The notes beneath the pieces were generated by a model, which ran no database searches, was not told where the DNA came from, and saw only the letters and a list, made by a program, of their open reading frames with translations. Of a stretch of DNA of 64,000 bases, positions 1-12,700 are shown in pieces. Source of the stretch: Enoplosus armatus (taxonomy: Eukaryota > Chordata > Actinopteri > Centrarchiformes > Enoplosidae); NCBI RefSeq assembly GCF_043641665.1, contig NC_092193.1, positions 16,749,501-16,813,500 on the forward strand. The letters run 5' to 3'. The stretch's first letter is position 1. Every line of letters begins with the position of its first letter. Both the position numbers and the translations under genes were made by a program.

Positions 1-304
1 GAAAGAAATAACTCAAAGATTTTCTTTGAAACTTACAGTATTGTTCAACTGTTGCGACTGTAGTTGTGTGGTTTTATGTAAGTTTGTTTGGTATAACGTT
101 AACAGAAATCTTTTCCGAGGAAAAAAATCAAAAAGTTCCTTGTGTCTGTTGTTGATTTTGATATAGTTCTGCTTTGGACATCGTCTTGCACACTTTGAAC
201 TTTGAAAACCAGATAGTGGTAATCCTATGTATATACTTGGGCAAGTCTTACGCAGGCTCCAGCACAAGTAGTGCTGAAAAAGTATCTTTGTGTTTTTCGT
301 TCAG
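1..304 (+). other. mff: Intron of mff (3' part)
   Basis: The stretch before the first recognisable exon is AT-rich and ends in a pyrimidine-rich tract and a CAG acceptor at 302-304. No coding similarity was seen in it. The upstream mff exons lie outside the window. Confidence 0.7.
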
Positions 305-436
305 ATTGTGAAGTTGAACCGGCGTCTGCAGCTGCTGGAGGAAGAAAACAAAGAACGCTCCAAGCGAGAGGTGATCCTGTATTCTGCTACTGTGGCATTC
401 TGGCTTATTAACACCTGGATCTGGTTCCGTCGCTAA
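305..436 (+). CDS. mff: Mitochondrial fission factor, last coding exon (partial gene)
   Basis: The exon encodes the last 43 residues and the stop codon of MFF, the tail-anchored outer mitochondrial and peroxisomal membrane receptor that recruits the dynamin GTPase Drp1 for fission. It starts with the end of a coiled coil (KLNRRLQLLEEENKER), followed by a basic stretch and a hydrophobic anchor (about 17 residues, YSATVAFWLINTWIW), and it ends in FRR. This layout and ending are typical of vertebrate MFF, where the short lumenal tail after the anchor is also Arg-rich. The exon begins in phase 0 after a CAG acceptor. Upstream exons are not in the window, so length and the Drp1-binding repeats cannot be checked. 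The next gene (FEN1-like) and then agfg1 follow on the same strand; in human, MFF is also close to AGFG1. Confidence 0.93.
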   Translation: MVKLNRRLQLLEEENKERSKREVILYSATVAFWLINTWIWFRR

Positions 437-1951
437 GATGGGACAAGACTGAGTCTCCCAAAACACTGGAAGCCAAAGCAATTCCTTGTTAAAGGTGCAA
501 CCATTAAAATACAGTATGAGCTTTTACAAAGTCTTTACTACATCTAAAGGCAACCACAGGAAACGTCAACAACATTGGCAAATGTCCCCCACAATCCTCC
601 ATGTTATATAACAAATTTTATACTGGAATTTCACTTGTTGTCAAGACAAGACCTGAGACAGTAAACCATACCAATGTTTACACAGCCAATGATACACCAA
701 TGTTTGGTATATCTCCCCAGCGTTATTAAATTTCACACCTGATTACAAACTGGCTCTGGTGGGATACAACAGCACTAGAACTAGATGTAAAGCTAAAGTT
801 AGCATATCTCACATTCAAAGATTAATTTATGTTTTTCATTCCTGTATAAACTAGCAAAGACATAGCACAATGACACTACAGCTGGATGATTGCAAACTGC
901 AGCAACAACAAACAATAGTTACCTTATTAGGCTAAAACTAGCTACAACATAGGTGTCAACTCTGAATTAGTTTTGCACTGCAGCGCAGTTCACTTGAGTT
1001 TGAGAAACAAACCCTCACTGGTATATTATGGTTATTTTGTGCAAAGAACCAGGAAAATACTACTGATTGCACCTTATAAGCTTGATAAATCCTTTGCACA
1101 ACAACAACAGATGTTACAGTGATGCCTACCATCATTCTTCTTTGTCAGAGTAAACCGCTTCGGGAGGAGAATGATTAGAGGGGAAATGAGGATTTACTTA
1201 CGCGACAAATGTTTTGGGAACCTAGCCCAAAGCTGGAACTATAGTTACAGGACCAAGCCTCAGACCTGACCTGTCTTGTCTGTTTGAAATTGAAGTTTTG
1301 TCAAAAACTACCATTCTTAAAGTGTCAAAGTAAGATGACTAAATCTAGAGATGCCATAACATTTACCCTGAATGTCCTTCTGCATTACCCAAAACATTTG
1401 TGTACAGTACTTGAATAGCTTATTGTTGAAATGTTGTAGTTTGTCCATAATATCTTTTGTTTTTTTATTACCTCTTTGGCAATCACATGCTGAGGGATTC
1501 TGTTAGCTTGCTGAAGTGGCAACAAAAATACTAAGGGTAGGGTACTGAGGGTATTATATGTGAAGTGATAATGTTCTCTCATGCTGTTTATACTGTTTGA
1601 GCTTGTTTTTCCAGAGAATTCATGTATTTCCACTAAGTTACCTACAAGACTAAAAGCATGGTTCTATTCATCAACAGTGTGATATACATCTTAGAGCTAC
1701 TGTCTGTATGATCATGTGTAATAGATGGCTATGTATATGAAATATTGATGTCATTTTTCAATAATGAAATGAGTTATGTATTTCATAGAGATTTATTTAT
1801 CACATATAATGCAGAGCCATCAACACATTTTTTTCTGTTAAGCACTATACCCATGACTTAAAGCTGGAGTTTTAAGTTAAATCTTTTACTTTCTTTGTAA
1901 TATGAATACATTCATTGTTAATATTTTTGCTGTAATAAATGATGGATGTTC
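437..1951 (+). other. mff: mff 3' untranslated region
   Basis: About 1.5 kb without coding signal follows the mff stop codon. It is AT-rich and holds a canonical AATAAA polyadenylation signal at 1934-1939, which probably marks the transcript end near 1950. Short ORFs on the minus strand here show no codon or motif support. Confidence 0.6.
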
Positions 1952-2216
1952 ATTTCCTCCGGAGCCCTGTCTCTGTGTAATGCTGACCCCTGCTGCTCCA
2001 TTGGCTAGTATGCGACACCAGGAAGATGTTCCGGGGTCTTAAACTGGACATCGTTGTAGAGACTTGCCTTTCAAGTAAAACACCAGTCCATTAGTACTAA
2101 CAAAGATCCTCATCACAAACTACAATTCATTTGGAACTAAACTAACCTGAATTGTATTTGATCATTTTCTTCCGGAAGTATTCATACAACAGAAGACCGG
2201 TGGTGCTGGTAGTACA

Positions 2217-5200
2217 ATGGGGATCACTAAACTGGCAGATTTGATCCGCTCGGATGCTCCTGGTGCTATTTCTCATAAGGATATCAGTGACTACACAGGT
2301 AATATCCCTGATAGCGTGCCAATCTATTTTACTGGCGCAGTTAATTTTTGTCAGCGATAGCTAATTGCTACCGTTAGCATACAGGCACCTGACTAGCTAC
2401 TGCATTAGCTAACTTTACGTTAACGTTACAACCATCAATCACACTACACAACAAAACCTATTTAACACAACACAATGTAACACTAACGTCACTTCTCTGA
2501 AACGTAGTAAATATAAAATATTACCAGTAAAACTTCAACATTTACTCTGTTGTACAAAGTACAAAAGTACTTGAGTATTTCCATTTATTGCTGTTATGAA
2601 CTGCACTTTTTAACCAGCTAGCGTTACATTTGACAGGGGAACACTACTTTTTACTTTTTACAAAACACGATTACAGAAAGTATGCTAGTTAAAATTGACT
2701 CGACCTTGATCAGTCACAACATTAAAATGCTGCTTACGTGTTAATGCATCAGTAATAATATAATAATAATAATATTTATTATTATGAAATAGAATTAAAA
2801 CACTTTGAAAAGAGCCACTGCATAATGAGTACTGTTGTTACTAACTTTCCTGATAATACTAGTACTTGACTGCAGGTCTTTTTTACACTGGCATTGCTAC
2901 TTTTACTTTAAGTGATGGATATGTATATTTCTTCCACCACTGCTGAAGTATTAACACCAATCAGAAATAGCCTCTGAAGAATTGTTTATCCCACAGTGTT
3001 GTCTACATTAACCTGTATAGGTGTTTAATTACACTGTATGTTAACTGGTCTAACTAACTGTTTGCTGCTGGGTTTGTACCTGTGAAGGAGGCACGAGTAT
3101 CTTGCCAAGTGAAAGGATGACACAAACCCCAACATATTACCGGCCAAGCTCCGATGAAACAGTCACTGAGGCTTAAGATGATTGATGAATGCATTACTGA
3201 ATTGAAAGATGAAGAAGAATGATTTAATATAGCTAGATACAAATATTACATTACTGACAGCATATTAATGCTGCAGTTAGAGACATTTTATTGAGAAGTC
3301 TTTTGAAGTCAAGTAATGTGAACTGACTATCTGCTGCCAGGTAAATAAAGTATTGTAATATCATTTGTATATTTATGTAATTGACTGATACTTACACATC
3401 ATATTTTCCTCTGAAATGTAGTGGAATAAGACATGTCACAAGGAAAGGAAGAGTGCTTCATAGCTGGAGCATAAAAACTGTACTTGAAGAAATGTAATCA
3501 GTTACTTTTGATCTTCTGATGAGAGGATGTGATAGACAAGCCATGGAAACTGTATTATAGGTGCTGATGATGCTGGTGCTGTGTTACACTCCACAGGAAA
3601 AGTAATCGCACTGGATACCTCTATTGTTGTGAACCAGTTCCGTGCAGCGACGCCTTCACTGAGGTGAGCTCCTTGATGGCCAATTACCATTGTGTCTCAC
3701 TAACGTGGAGCAACAGTAGATTTGTTCTCTTTTCTCCGACAAGACTTCTCTGACACAGTCCCAGAAAATAGTATGTTCAACAATAAACAGCAGTTTCTAT
3801 TCTTTGGCCAGTGTATTTGAGTGAAAATATTTCTTTTCTGTAGCCCCCTAACAGGTCTCTTCTTCCGCACGCTCACCTTCCTAGAACACGACATAAAGCC
3901 AGTGTTTGTGTTCGACGGAAAGCCTCCCGGGGAAAAGACAGCTGTTGTGAGTGACACTTTTAGATCTGTATCTTTTGACTCAACTTGACACTAAACATAT
4001 CCTCCTGGTGCGTGTAGGACAGTCACGGGTCAGAGACAGACTAATCTGAATTCTTCCCTGACATGCTCATAATGGCGGTAGAACTGTGCTGACTGAAGAT
4101 AATATATTTTTTAAAAAAAACAAGGAAGTGAAAGTCAATGTGATGGGCCAGTGTGATAAGATAGACACAGCACACACCTGTAGTGTAATACAGATGACTG
4201 CCACCCATGCTGAACAAAGCTTCTGTTTTTCCTGCAGCTTGAGAGGCGAGCTGAGGCAGCTGGTTGGAGGTCCCCCAACCGCACCGGCACAGGTACATCT
4301 ACACAGATTGATAAGTTTAAGTTTCATTAGTTATATATACGGCACTACATTCTTGAGAGATAACGCTGGGAATATTATTTGAATGTCAAATTGTCATTCT
4401 CCACGCAGCATCACCCCTGACCAAAGACTGTCTCCAGCTCCTGAATCTTCTGGGTGTTCCTGTCATCCAGGTACGACCTGCTAAACGTAGAATATACTGT
4501 ATACATTTGTTCATATTTCTCTCGCTGTCTCTTTCCTTCTTCCCTCACTTCATGCCTTTTCATTTTTATCTTGCTCTCTTTCTCTATGTCTTGTGCTCCA
4601 GGCTCCAGGGGACGCTGAGGCACGGTGCGCATGGCTGGTGAGAGAGGGGACTGTGGACGCTGTGGCATCTGAGGACATGGACACACTGCCGTTTGGAGCC
4701 AATATTCTCATCCGCCAGCTGAACGCCAAGAAGGACAGGTAAGAACTGTGCAATTCATGTGTTGCTTAAAGGATTGTACTGGAGTTTTTCCAGTAATCCA
4801 TTTCTTAGTATAATTCATATTCATGCTGGTTATTTTTCCAAAGTATGCCATAGATATTTATATTGTTAAATGCGTTTTCCCTACTTTATGAGTAGCCTCA
4901 TAGTTTCCCCTCATGTCAGTGTACGATGAAAATTCTAGTAGCAGAGACTTGAGACATGCTTGTCATAATGAACAGCATGCTCAGATGTATTTTGGGTAAA
5001 GTTATACTCTTGCATTGTAGTGAAGTGTGCATTTAGTACTCTTTATAACCTCTGACATCTAAGACTTCAGAAAACAGCATTGGATTCATGATCACTGTCA
5101 CTAGAAAATTAAACCCACACGCATGTGTACACGTGGTGATGTGTAAGTGATAATGTCGAAGTATTAGAGCTTGTGACATAACATGCTCATCTGTAGTGAT

Positions 5201-6494
5201 ATTGATGCATTGACGTCAGCCGAGACTGTGAGTCCTCCAATCAGACGTCATCCCGTCAACTGGGGGAACTACAAAACTAGGCCGAGCTGACAGAAGTATT
5301 TTAAGCCACGGTAACTCTCAGAAGAAGACTAACTAGGTGCTTCTTATTTTGTCTAGCAGGTCACAGCGGTAACATCAAATGAGCTGCATACAGTCCACAA
5401 GCATATATGTTATGAGGGAGGTTTCCAAACTGATCTAATGTTGGTCCATGCTCCTCTTCTTCTTCTTCTTCTTCTTCTTCACAGTGACATAATTGAATAT
5501 TCTTTACCCAAGTTGTTAGAGAAACTCCAATTAAGTCACGTAGAGGTAAGACTGAAACTTTCTTTAAGATGTCTCAAAGCATAGAATATCATAATTTGTA
5601 ATACGGAAATACTCAAACTTTTCTTCTTTGGCAATTTTCTTCCACCAGTTTGTTGACCTGTGTATTTTGTTGGGCTGTGACTACTGTGACAAGATAACCG
5701 GTTTGGGTCCTAAGAAAGCTCTGACACTAATCCAGAAGCACCGAACTATTGAGAATGTGGTTTTGCATATCAACAGAAAGGTACTAGATGGACAACAAGT
5801 GGTCTTTGTTTTTCTTTCTGTACGTTGCTTTACAAAAAAGTAAAAGATCTATTAAGACACTGGTATCTGCTGCTCTTCAGACCCATCCTGTGCCACATTC
5901 CTGGAAGTACAAAGAAGCACGCAAGATATTCTTGGATGCCCCACAAACTGTAGCTCCTGAACTCACCTGGACTGAGCCAGATGAAGAAGCCTTGGTTGGG
6001 TTCCTCTGTCACGTCAAACACGTTAAGTATGCACTCTATGTATTTTTGCACAAGCCCAGTTTAAATTTCACATGCTTCTCTCTTTCAAAGACAGTCGTGA
6101 CTGCATTCATGTTGGTGTGTTTCTAGGGAGGACAGGGTCCGTCGTCGAATGGAGAACTTCCGTCAGATGCGCGAAAGTAAGCGGGAGGAGAGGGAAAAGG
6201 AGAGGGCAGCAGGGTGTAGCAGGCAGACTCGCATGGAGGACTTCTTCAGAGTTACCAGAAAGAGGGATCAGGTGAGCATAACAAAACATACAAAAGTGAA
6301 TTGGATGAAATGAAATGTCTGAATCAGTCATGATTTCTACTTCAGTCAGTTATGACTTGAAAAAAGTCAGTTTCCAAGTAGTTCCAAATGTGGTGTGTTG
6401 ATTTGTCTGAACGCTTGTTCTCTCTTTCTCCCTCTAGCCTGTGGAAGCTGCAAACTCTTTAAGCAGCAACAGAAAGAGACCAAAGACGAAATAA
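2217..6494 (+). CDS. Flap endonuclease 1 paralogue (FEN1-like, XPG/Rad2 family)
   Basis: Eleven exons join in frame: 2217-2298, 3597-3663, 3844-3946, 4238-4292, 4409-4470, 4602-4738, 5485-5545, 5649-5780, 5881-6026, 6127-6271, 6438-6494, giving 348 aa. FEN1 enzymes cut 5' flaps in replication and base-excision repair using a two-metal site. The N terminus ([10 protein letters not shown]), an acidic D34, D74 in FVFDGKPP, E129, D148 and D150 (SEDMD) and D200 (LLGCDYC) match that site. The position equivalent to human E158 is Asp127 (PGDAEA). Compared with human FEN1 (380 aa), about 12 residues are missing before the second motif and about 15 from the arch region (85-115). A PCNA-binding PIP box (QTRMEDFF) lies at 315-322, followed by a short basic tail. 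Fish are known to carry a 'probable flap endonuclease 1 homolog' beside true FEN1; this is probably that gene. The ATG is the family's invariant start, since mature FEN1 begins with Gly2. Confidence 0.9.
2541..2942. repeat. High-copy teleost interspersed repeat in FEN1-like intron 1
   Basis: The segment runs from a 'AAAGTACAAAAGTACTTGAG' start to a 'CTTCCACCACTG' end and includes the block 'ACATTAAAATGCTGCTTA' and an ATA/AAT-rich core. I recognise this as a repeat widely scattered in teleost genomes, probably a non-autonomous DNA element; its class is uncertain. A second diverged copy lies at 33866-34300. Confidence 0.6.
5455..5480 (+). repeat. CTT trinucleotide repeat serving as polypyrimidine tract
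   Basis: About eight CTT units end a few bases before the AG acceptor (5483-5484) of exon 7 of the FEN1-like gene, so the microsatellite doubles as the pyrimidine tract of that splice site. Confidence 0.8.
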
Positions 6495-7415
6495 GGCCCC
6501 CACCATCTGCCGCTTGCTGCCTCCACCATCACAGTGGGAAAGGAGTCATTTTCAACCCTCTCTGTCTTTCCAGATATCTCAAAAAAAATATGAAAAAAAC
6601 ATTGACAGACAAATCTGTGATCTCAATCTTGAATTTCTGCCTTGAGATGATTTTGTTTTAACAAATGATTATGCCTTATTCCTGTGCCGATGAGAAAGTC
6701 TAGCATCTTCGAGAATCCATGTTGACTAAGTGGTTTTCCATTGATTTTGATTTTATTTTCTATAACATTAATAACTGACAAATTTCAACAGTTTCAAGCC
6801 AGCAGCTTTACATGTTGGATCATAGTTTTGCGTTTGTGCTTTTCCAAGTGATCTTCCAGTCACTGACGAATTCAGAAGAAGCCAAAACAGGCATCTTGCA
6901 AGACACTGACTTCAAGTCTTTGTCTCTGCATGGGAGCACTACCCCCACTGACAATACAATAATCTGATCTTGTCTCGACAGCAGTGTCCCCAACAATGCA
7001 ATTCACTGAGCAGTTCTTCAGTGTATCCAGCAGTTTCCTGCAAAGCCACCAAGAAAAGCAGAGCAGGCGGCGGGCGGCTATGAAAGAGAACAGTGTGATC
7101 ACTGTCAGGGAGGCCTACCCCCAAGCCAAAACTGGAGACAGGGGATGTCTCATCTCTAGATATTCAATGAGCACCTGTTGTGTAAAGGGTGCCAAGGCAG
7201 AGGCCAAAGACTTGAATTTTAAAACATGCACTAAAGTGGGATCATGTCTAAAAGATATAGTGAGATGTTTCAATCCACGTGAAGATAAAAAATATGTTAT
7301 TTTGAAATACTTGTAAACACAGTATACAGAGAATACACTGTATGTTTTATGTGTATATTTTTATATTTTATTTTGTAATGTTGTTGGGATTTTGAAATTA
7401 AAATGATGTAAAAGT
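6495..7415 (+). other. 3' untranslated region of the FEN1-like gene
   Basis: About 0.9 kb after the stop codon has no supported coding exon and contains an ATTAAA polyadenylation signal at 7397-7402. The agfg1 gene begins about 400 bp further on in the same direction. Open frames here (for example 6984-7316) have no recognisable motif and I regard them as chance. Confidence 0.55.
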
Positions 7416-7808
7416 TTATTTGTTTATGTGACGTTCTCATTGTAAGTGTGACTGGGTGTGGGTCAAACACAGCAAACTGTACAAATGTATTGTTTTCATA
7501 GCACCCTTTATTCAGTATTTTATTCTGAAATATTTCCAAAAGGAGAGTTACTTTTCATAAAAATACGAGGCATCATTCCAAACCGACAGATGGCGCCTGT
7601 GCTTTGTGACGCTGGTCTGCGTCTCACTCTTTTCCGTGTAGAAGAAGCAGTTTGTCAGTCGCCCAGTCTCCTCGCTAGACCTCTCAGCAAGGTGTCTACC
7701 CGGCCACCGCCGTCGCACGCGACAAGTCTTATCCTGAAGACACCCGCCCTGCCCCGGGTCCCTTTACCAAACTTCCTCCCCGGTGATACCAGCCCGCTGT
7801 TGTCGGCC

Positions 7809-9676
7809 ATGGCGACAAGTGCCAAGCGAAAGCAAGAGGAGACTCATCTGAAGATGCTCCGGGAAATGACTAGCCTGCCCGCGAATAGGAAATGCTTCGA
7901 CTGCGACCAGCGCGGCCCGACCTATGTCAACATGACAGTGGGCTCCTTCGTCTGCACCACCTGCTCTGGGATCCTGTGAGTTTCCTTTTGGGCGATAGTA
8001 TCTTCTTCATTGTTTTCGGTGTCCGCCAGGCAAAGGACAAGGCACCGCTGTCGGTCATGGTTTTTGTTCGGTCCACCACTGACTTGGCGGTACCGTTAGC
8101 TCGTTAGCTAGCGTTGAAGTCAGGACAGGTACCCTCGGTCCCTCCCGAGGCCGTTGGGTTGGGCCGGGTAGTGTCGGCGGGTTGGTTTGTTCACAGCAGG
8201 ACTTCAGTGTGATAAGATGTGGTGTTATAGATACATACAGACTGAGTGTGAGGGATGTCTCAGTGCCTGTGGTGTCAAGGTTAGCACACCCAACTGTAGG
8301 TTCACATACCAAACAGTCAAATATTTAACTAACGTTAACTTGTTTAAAAACAGCACGTCACAGGGGAACCTCCTCAAGTTGAACTTTAGCCCGACGGACA
8401 CACACACACACACACACACACCTATAGATAAGCAGGAGCACGGTGGGTCTCTCAACTTGGGAAGTAATTGAAAGACGAAGTGGGGCATTTGGGTCGTCCT
8501 TAGCTGCTGTCTGATGAAACCACTTCTTGTTCCTCGGAAACTCATCGTTATGAAATCATAACCAGGATTTAGGCAATGAACCTGATTTATGCAAGATCGT
8601 AACTGCTCACGCCCATGGAGTTGCTCATACAGAAGCACACTTTTCTGCTTATCTTGCTGTCAGTATGTTGCATGTTCATGTCAGGGAAGGTGTTGCAAGC
8701 CTCCATCCAGCCAGTGTGTTGTACAGAATTAGGTCAGTAGAACATCAGTTAGGAAAAGTGGAATAACTCTAACTAACGTTTGAATGTATGGACAGTGCTA
8801 GCATCAGTTTTAAAACTCAATGCTTATCTAAAAATCTGTTTACCTCATTGGACATTTTTTCTTTATTGTTTTGCATCATTAAATCACAGTGGATTCATCT
8901 GGCCTTCTTGATACAGATCAACAAAAAGTGACACTTAAATGTTGATAAAAGTGTAACTGACACAAGTATTCCCCCTCTTACAGTCAGTATTAGTCGAGGC
9001 ACCTTTGGCAACAGTACAGCCTTGAGTCTATGTAAATAGGTCTGTATCAGCTTTACACATCTGGACGCTGCGGTTTTTCCTCATTCTTCTTTGCAAAACT
9101 TTGCAAATGCTCTGTGAACTGCTGTGAACAGCAATCTCCAAATCCTGCCATAAATTCTGGCTTGGAAGGAGGTCTGGGCTCTGGCTTGGCTGCACATTAA
9201 CATTGTTGGTGCTCAGCAAGTCCTGTTACAGATTGCATCAGGTTTTCCTCCAGGATGTGTCTTGAGTGTCTGACTTAATTTTACCTTAAACCTCCACAAG
9301 CCTTCCATGGCCCAGAGCAGGATGCTGCCATCACAAGCCTTCATGGTGGTGATGGTGTGTTTGGGTCTCATCAGACCATAGAACTGTCTTCCACTTTGTT
9401 TCAGAGTCTCCCAATCCCTTATGGCAAACACTAGCCCAGATGTCATGTGATTTTTCTTTTTTAAAAAGCGTGTTTATGTTTGCCAATCTGCCATAAAACT
9501 ACAACTGGTTAAGCAACAGTTGTTGACGGCACTTTGTCTCCCTCCATCTTCGCAATAAAAGCTCCTCTGGAGTTGCCTTAGGCCTCTTGGTGCCCTTCCT
9601 TGCTAGTGTCCCTCTTGCAATGACCCTCAGTTTTGAGAACAGCCTGCTCAAGGCAGACTTACAGCAAAAAAAAAAA

Positions 9677-9736
<60 letters not shown>

Positions 9737-12700
9737 ATATAATACACATATTTATGATTGACCCTGCTGTACTCCAAAGTGTTGGTGGACTTTTCACTCA
9801 GTCTTGAGGGTCTAAGCCCCCCTGGTACAAACATCTGCTTTTGTTTTGTGCTTTTTGTATTTATAAAAAAAACCCCCAAAACATTTGTCTTCATGATTTC
9901 GCTTTTGCCAGAAAACTGACCAACTAACTGTTGCACCTTCCAGCTAGTGTATGTGACTTCATGTCACTTCCCACAGATTACACGCAGGTTAATTTCAATT
10001 TGGCTCATTATGTGACAGTTAGCTGCACCAGTTACCTTATGATTTTTGAATGTCGTAAACTTCAAATGCTCATGCAATTAATTATTGGTTTAGATCAAAG
10101 TATTTCTTCTGTGGATCCATGTAAAAGAATCTTAATTACACTCACTATGATTTAATGTTTTAAAACAATGAAACACAAAGTGTATTTGGGATTTGTCTCT
10201 AATAACAGTGAGCACAATCTCTACCATTTCTAATTTAGTCTAGGTCATTTCTAATCAAACAGTCAAATGTTTCTGAATTAACTTGTGCCTTTTTGTTTTC
10301 CATAAAGTCTATTGTCTTTTAAGTAGCAGTAGATGCTTACCTCTGATGTTATGCTGGTTTGCATTTTAGAAATGTCTGTAAAATGTTCATACTTGCACTC
10401 AGTTTCTGTGTCCCAAACATAAAATACTCCTGCATGTATTCACTCTGAAAAGAGAATGTATGGGTGCGCCTGTGATTGGGGTTTTTGTTTGCTCGTTTCA
10501 TATCACATGAGCAGCATTGGGTTGCATCCTGCTTCTCTTGTTCTTAAGCTAACATATACCTCCTCCACCCACAGGCGAGGACTGAATCCCCCACACAGAG
10601 TGAAGTCCATCTCTATGACCACATTCACACATCAGGAAATTGAGTTCCTACAGAAACATAGCAATGAGGTATCATGCACACTTTACAACAAAGGACTCTG
10701 CACCATGTTTCACATAGATCAACACTGTTTTTTATAGTTATGGTTATCTGGTTTTGATTCTGAAGTGGGATGTTGGCATTCTTCTGAACCCTGCTTAGTC
10801 AACTTTATTGGCATTCCTCCCTCCCTACTTTTTTTCTCCCATTTCTGGTCATCCCCTCCCCCTTCCCTTTGCTTTCTCTCACCTCTCTCCTGGCTTTGCC
10901 ACCACCCCCACCCCAATCCCCTCCTTACCTCCCACTCTCCTCATTCCTCTGCCCCCCCTGTAGGTCTGTAAACACATCTGGTTGGGCCTCTATGACGACA
11001 GGACATTGGTTGTTCCAGATTTCCGAGAACCACAGAAAGTAAAAGAGTTCCTTCAGGAAAAATACGAAAAGAAAAGATGGTAACATAAACATTGATCATT
11101 TTTTGTTTGTTTGATACGTTTTGTCAAAAGTAAAATCTGTTGATAAAAGATCGGGATCAGACCAACATTCATGACCAGTCGTATTTCCGTTCTTCACCGT
11201 GTGAATAGACAATGTATAAATGGATAGATAATATTTTATACTTGCACTGCTTTAAATAATGTAGTTGGAAAGGTAGTCAATATTTGTGCTAAAATGTCAA
11301 TGTCAAAAGTTCTGCAGTTCATTCAGTAATGCAGGCTTGTTGTTATCAGCTGTGATTTAAAGCGAAAGAGTGCTGAGAGTTAAGTGCTACCTCTGCCAAG
11401 AAAACATTTTACAGTCATGGATTTGGTTAACCATGCATTTGAGTTTGATAGCATGCTCTTCATTGTCTAGGACTTCTTATGTCTACGTGTCACTTTCTTC
11501 TTTTACTGCAGTGTTGGTGGAAAGAGAGCACAACTTTTAAACACTGTGCTTTATGATGCAAGGTCCCATTTGATAAGATTGAAATACTTACTTTATCCCA
11601 ATCAGATCAATCAATCAAACAAACAATTACTCATTTGTATGTTCACATACTGCCCAGATGAGATCGTATTCCTTTTTTTTTTTTTAATTATGTCTCTACA
11701 TTTGTTATGGTGTTCTTTCCTGAATGCCTAGGTATGTTCCTCCAGATCAGGCAAGGGCAGTAGTAAGTGTCCAGGCCTCTGTGTCCGGCTCCTCAGCCAG
11801 CAGCACTGGCAGTACCCCAGAAGTCCAACCCCTCAAGACCTTGCAGCTCAACAAGACCCCACTGCGCCAGGTAACAGAAATGTACACTGAGCCTCCGTTT
11901 GCCCATTAGATATCCATCTATGGTGTCTTTTAGAATTTGGTTGGAGGAAAGTTTCAGTCCTTTTGTTTTTCCGGCTACTGCCCAGTCTCCTGCGCTAGGT
12001 CGCTCCCAGGCTCACAGCACTGCCCAGGAGAAGAAGTTTGACTTGCTCTCGGACCTCGGAGGAGATATCTTTGCTGCTCCACCCACTCAAACTTCCAGCT
12101 CTACCAACTTTGCCAACTTTGCACATTTTCCAAGCCAGTCAGGTAAGATAGCTTTCTCTCAGAGAAAACATTTCACCCAGAATAATACAGATTGATACAG
12201 ATATTTAGCAGTATGTAGCCTTTGGTTTGTCATCATCCCATGCATTGCCCTGCCATTGTTTTTATTTCCACATTCATTGTCTGTTAATTTTTCCTTGTGT
12301 ATGGCTGCAGCACCTCAGGGTAATTCAAATACCAACTTTGCCAACTTTGAGGCATTTGGAAACACTGAAATTCCATCCCATCTGAGCACATCACCCCCCT
12401 CAAAGTCCTTTTCATCAGGTACCCCCTCCCCACCATTGTCTTTCCTCCACCCTATACACACATTCACCCTCTCTTTTTCTTATTCATTTCTTACCCACTG
12501 TGTCCACTGGGAAAGCCCTTTCTGTATCTGGCAAAGCTCTATAGATGCTTAGAGCATGTGCTGGTCATCACTGTTGTTGCTAAGCAACTGTTGAAAACTT
12601 GATGGGAGCACATTTGTCTTGGACAAAATTTTAAAGGTTTTTAAAGTAATGCTCAGAGCAGTGAACAATTAAGACGTGCTAAGTTGTTAGCAATGCTGGG

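Noticed and set aside
7458..7808. In-frame N-terminal extension of agfg1 starting at 7458
   Set aside because: The frame is open by chance. The family starts at MATSAKRKQ and the upstream residues have no similarity to ArfGAP proteins I know.
12576..12588. GTTGCTAAGCAAC, an X-box match in agfg1 intron 6
   Set aside because: It lies deep in the gene and far from a start site. Such matches are expected by chance, and it serves as a caution for the fbxo36 site.
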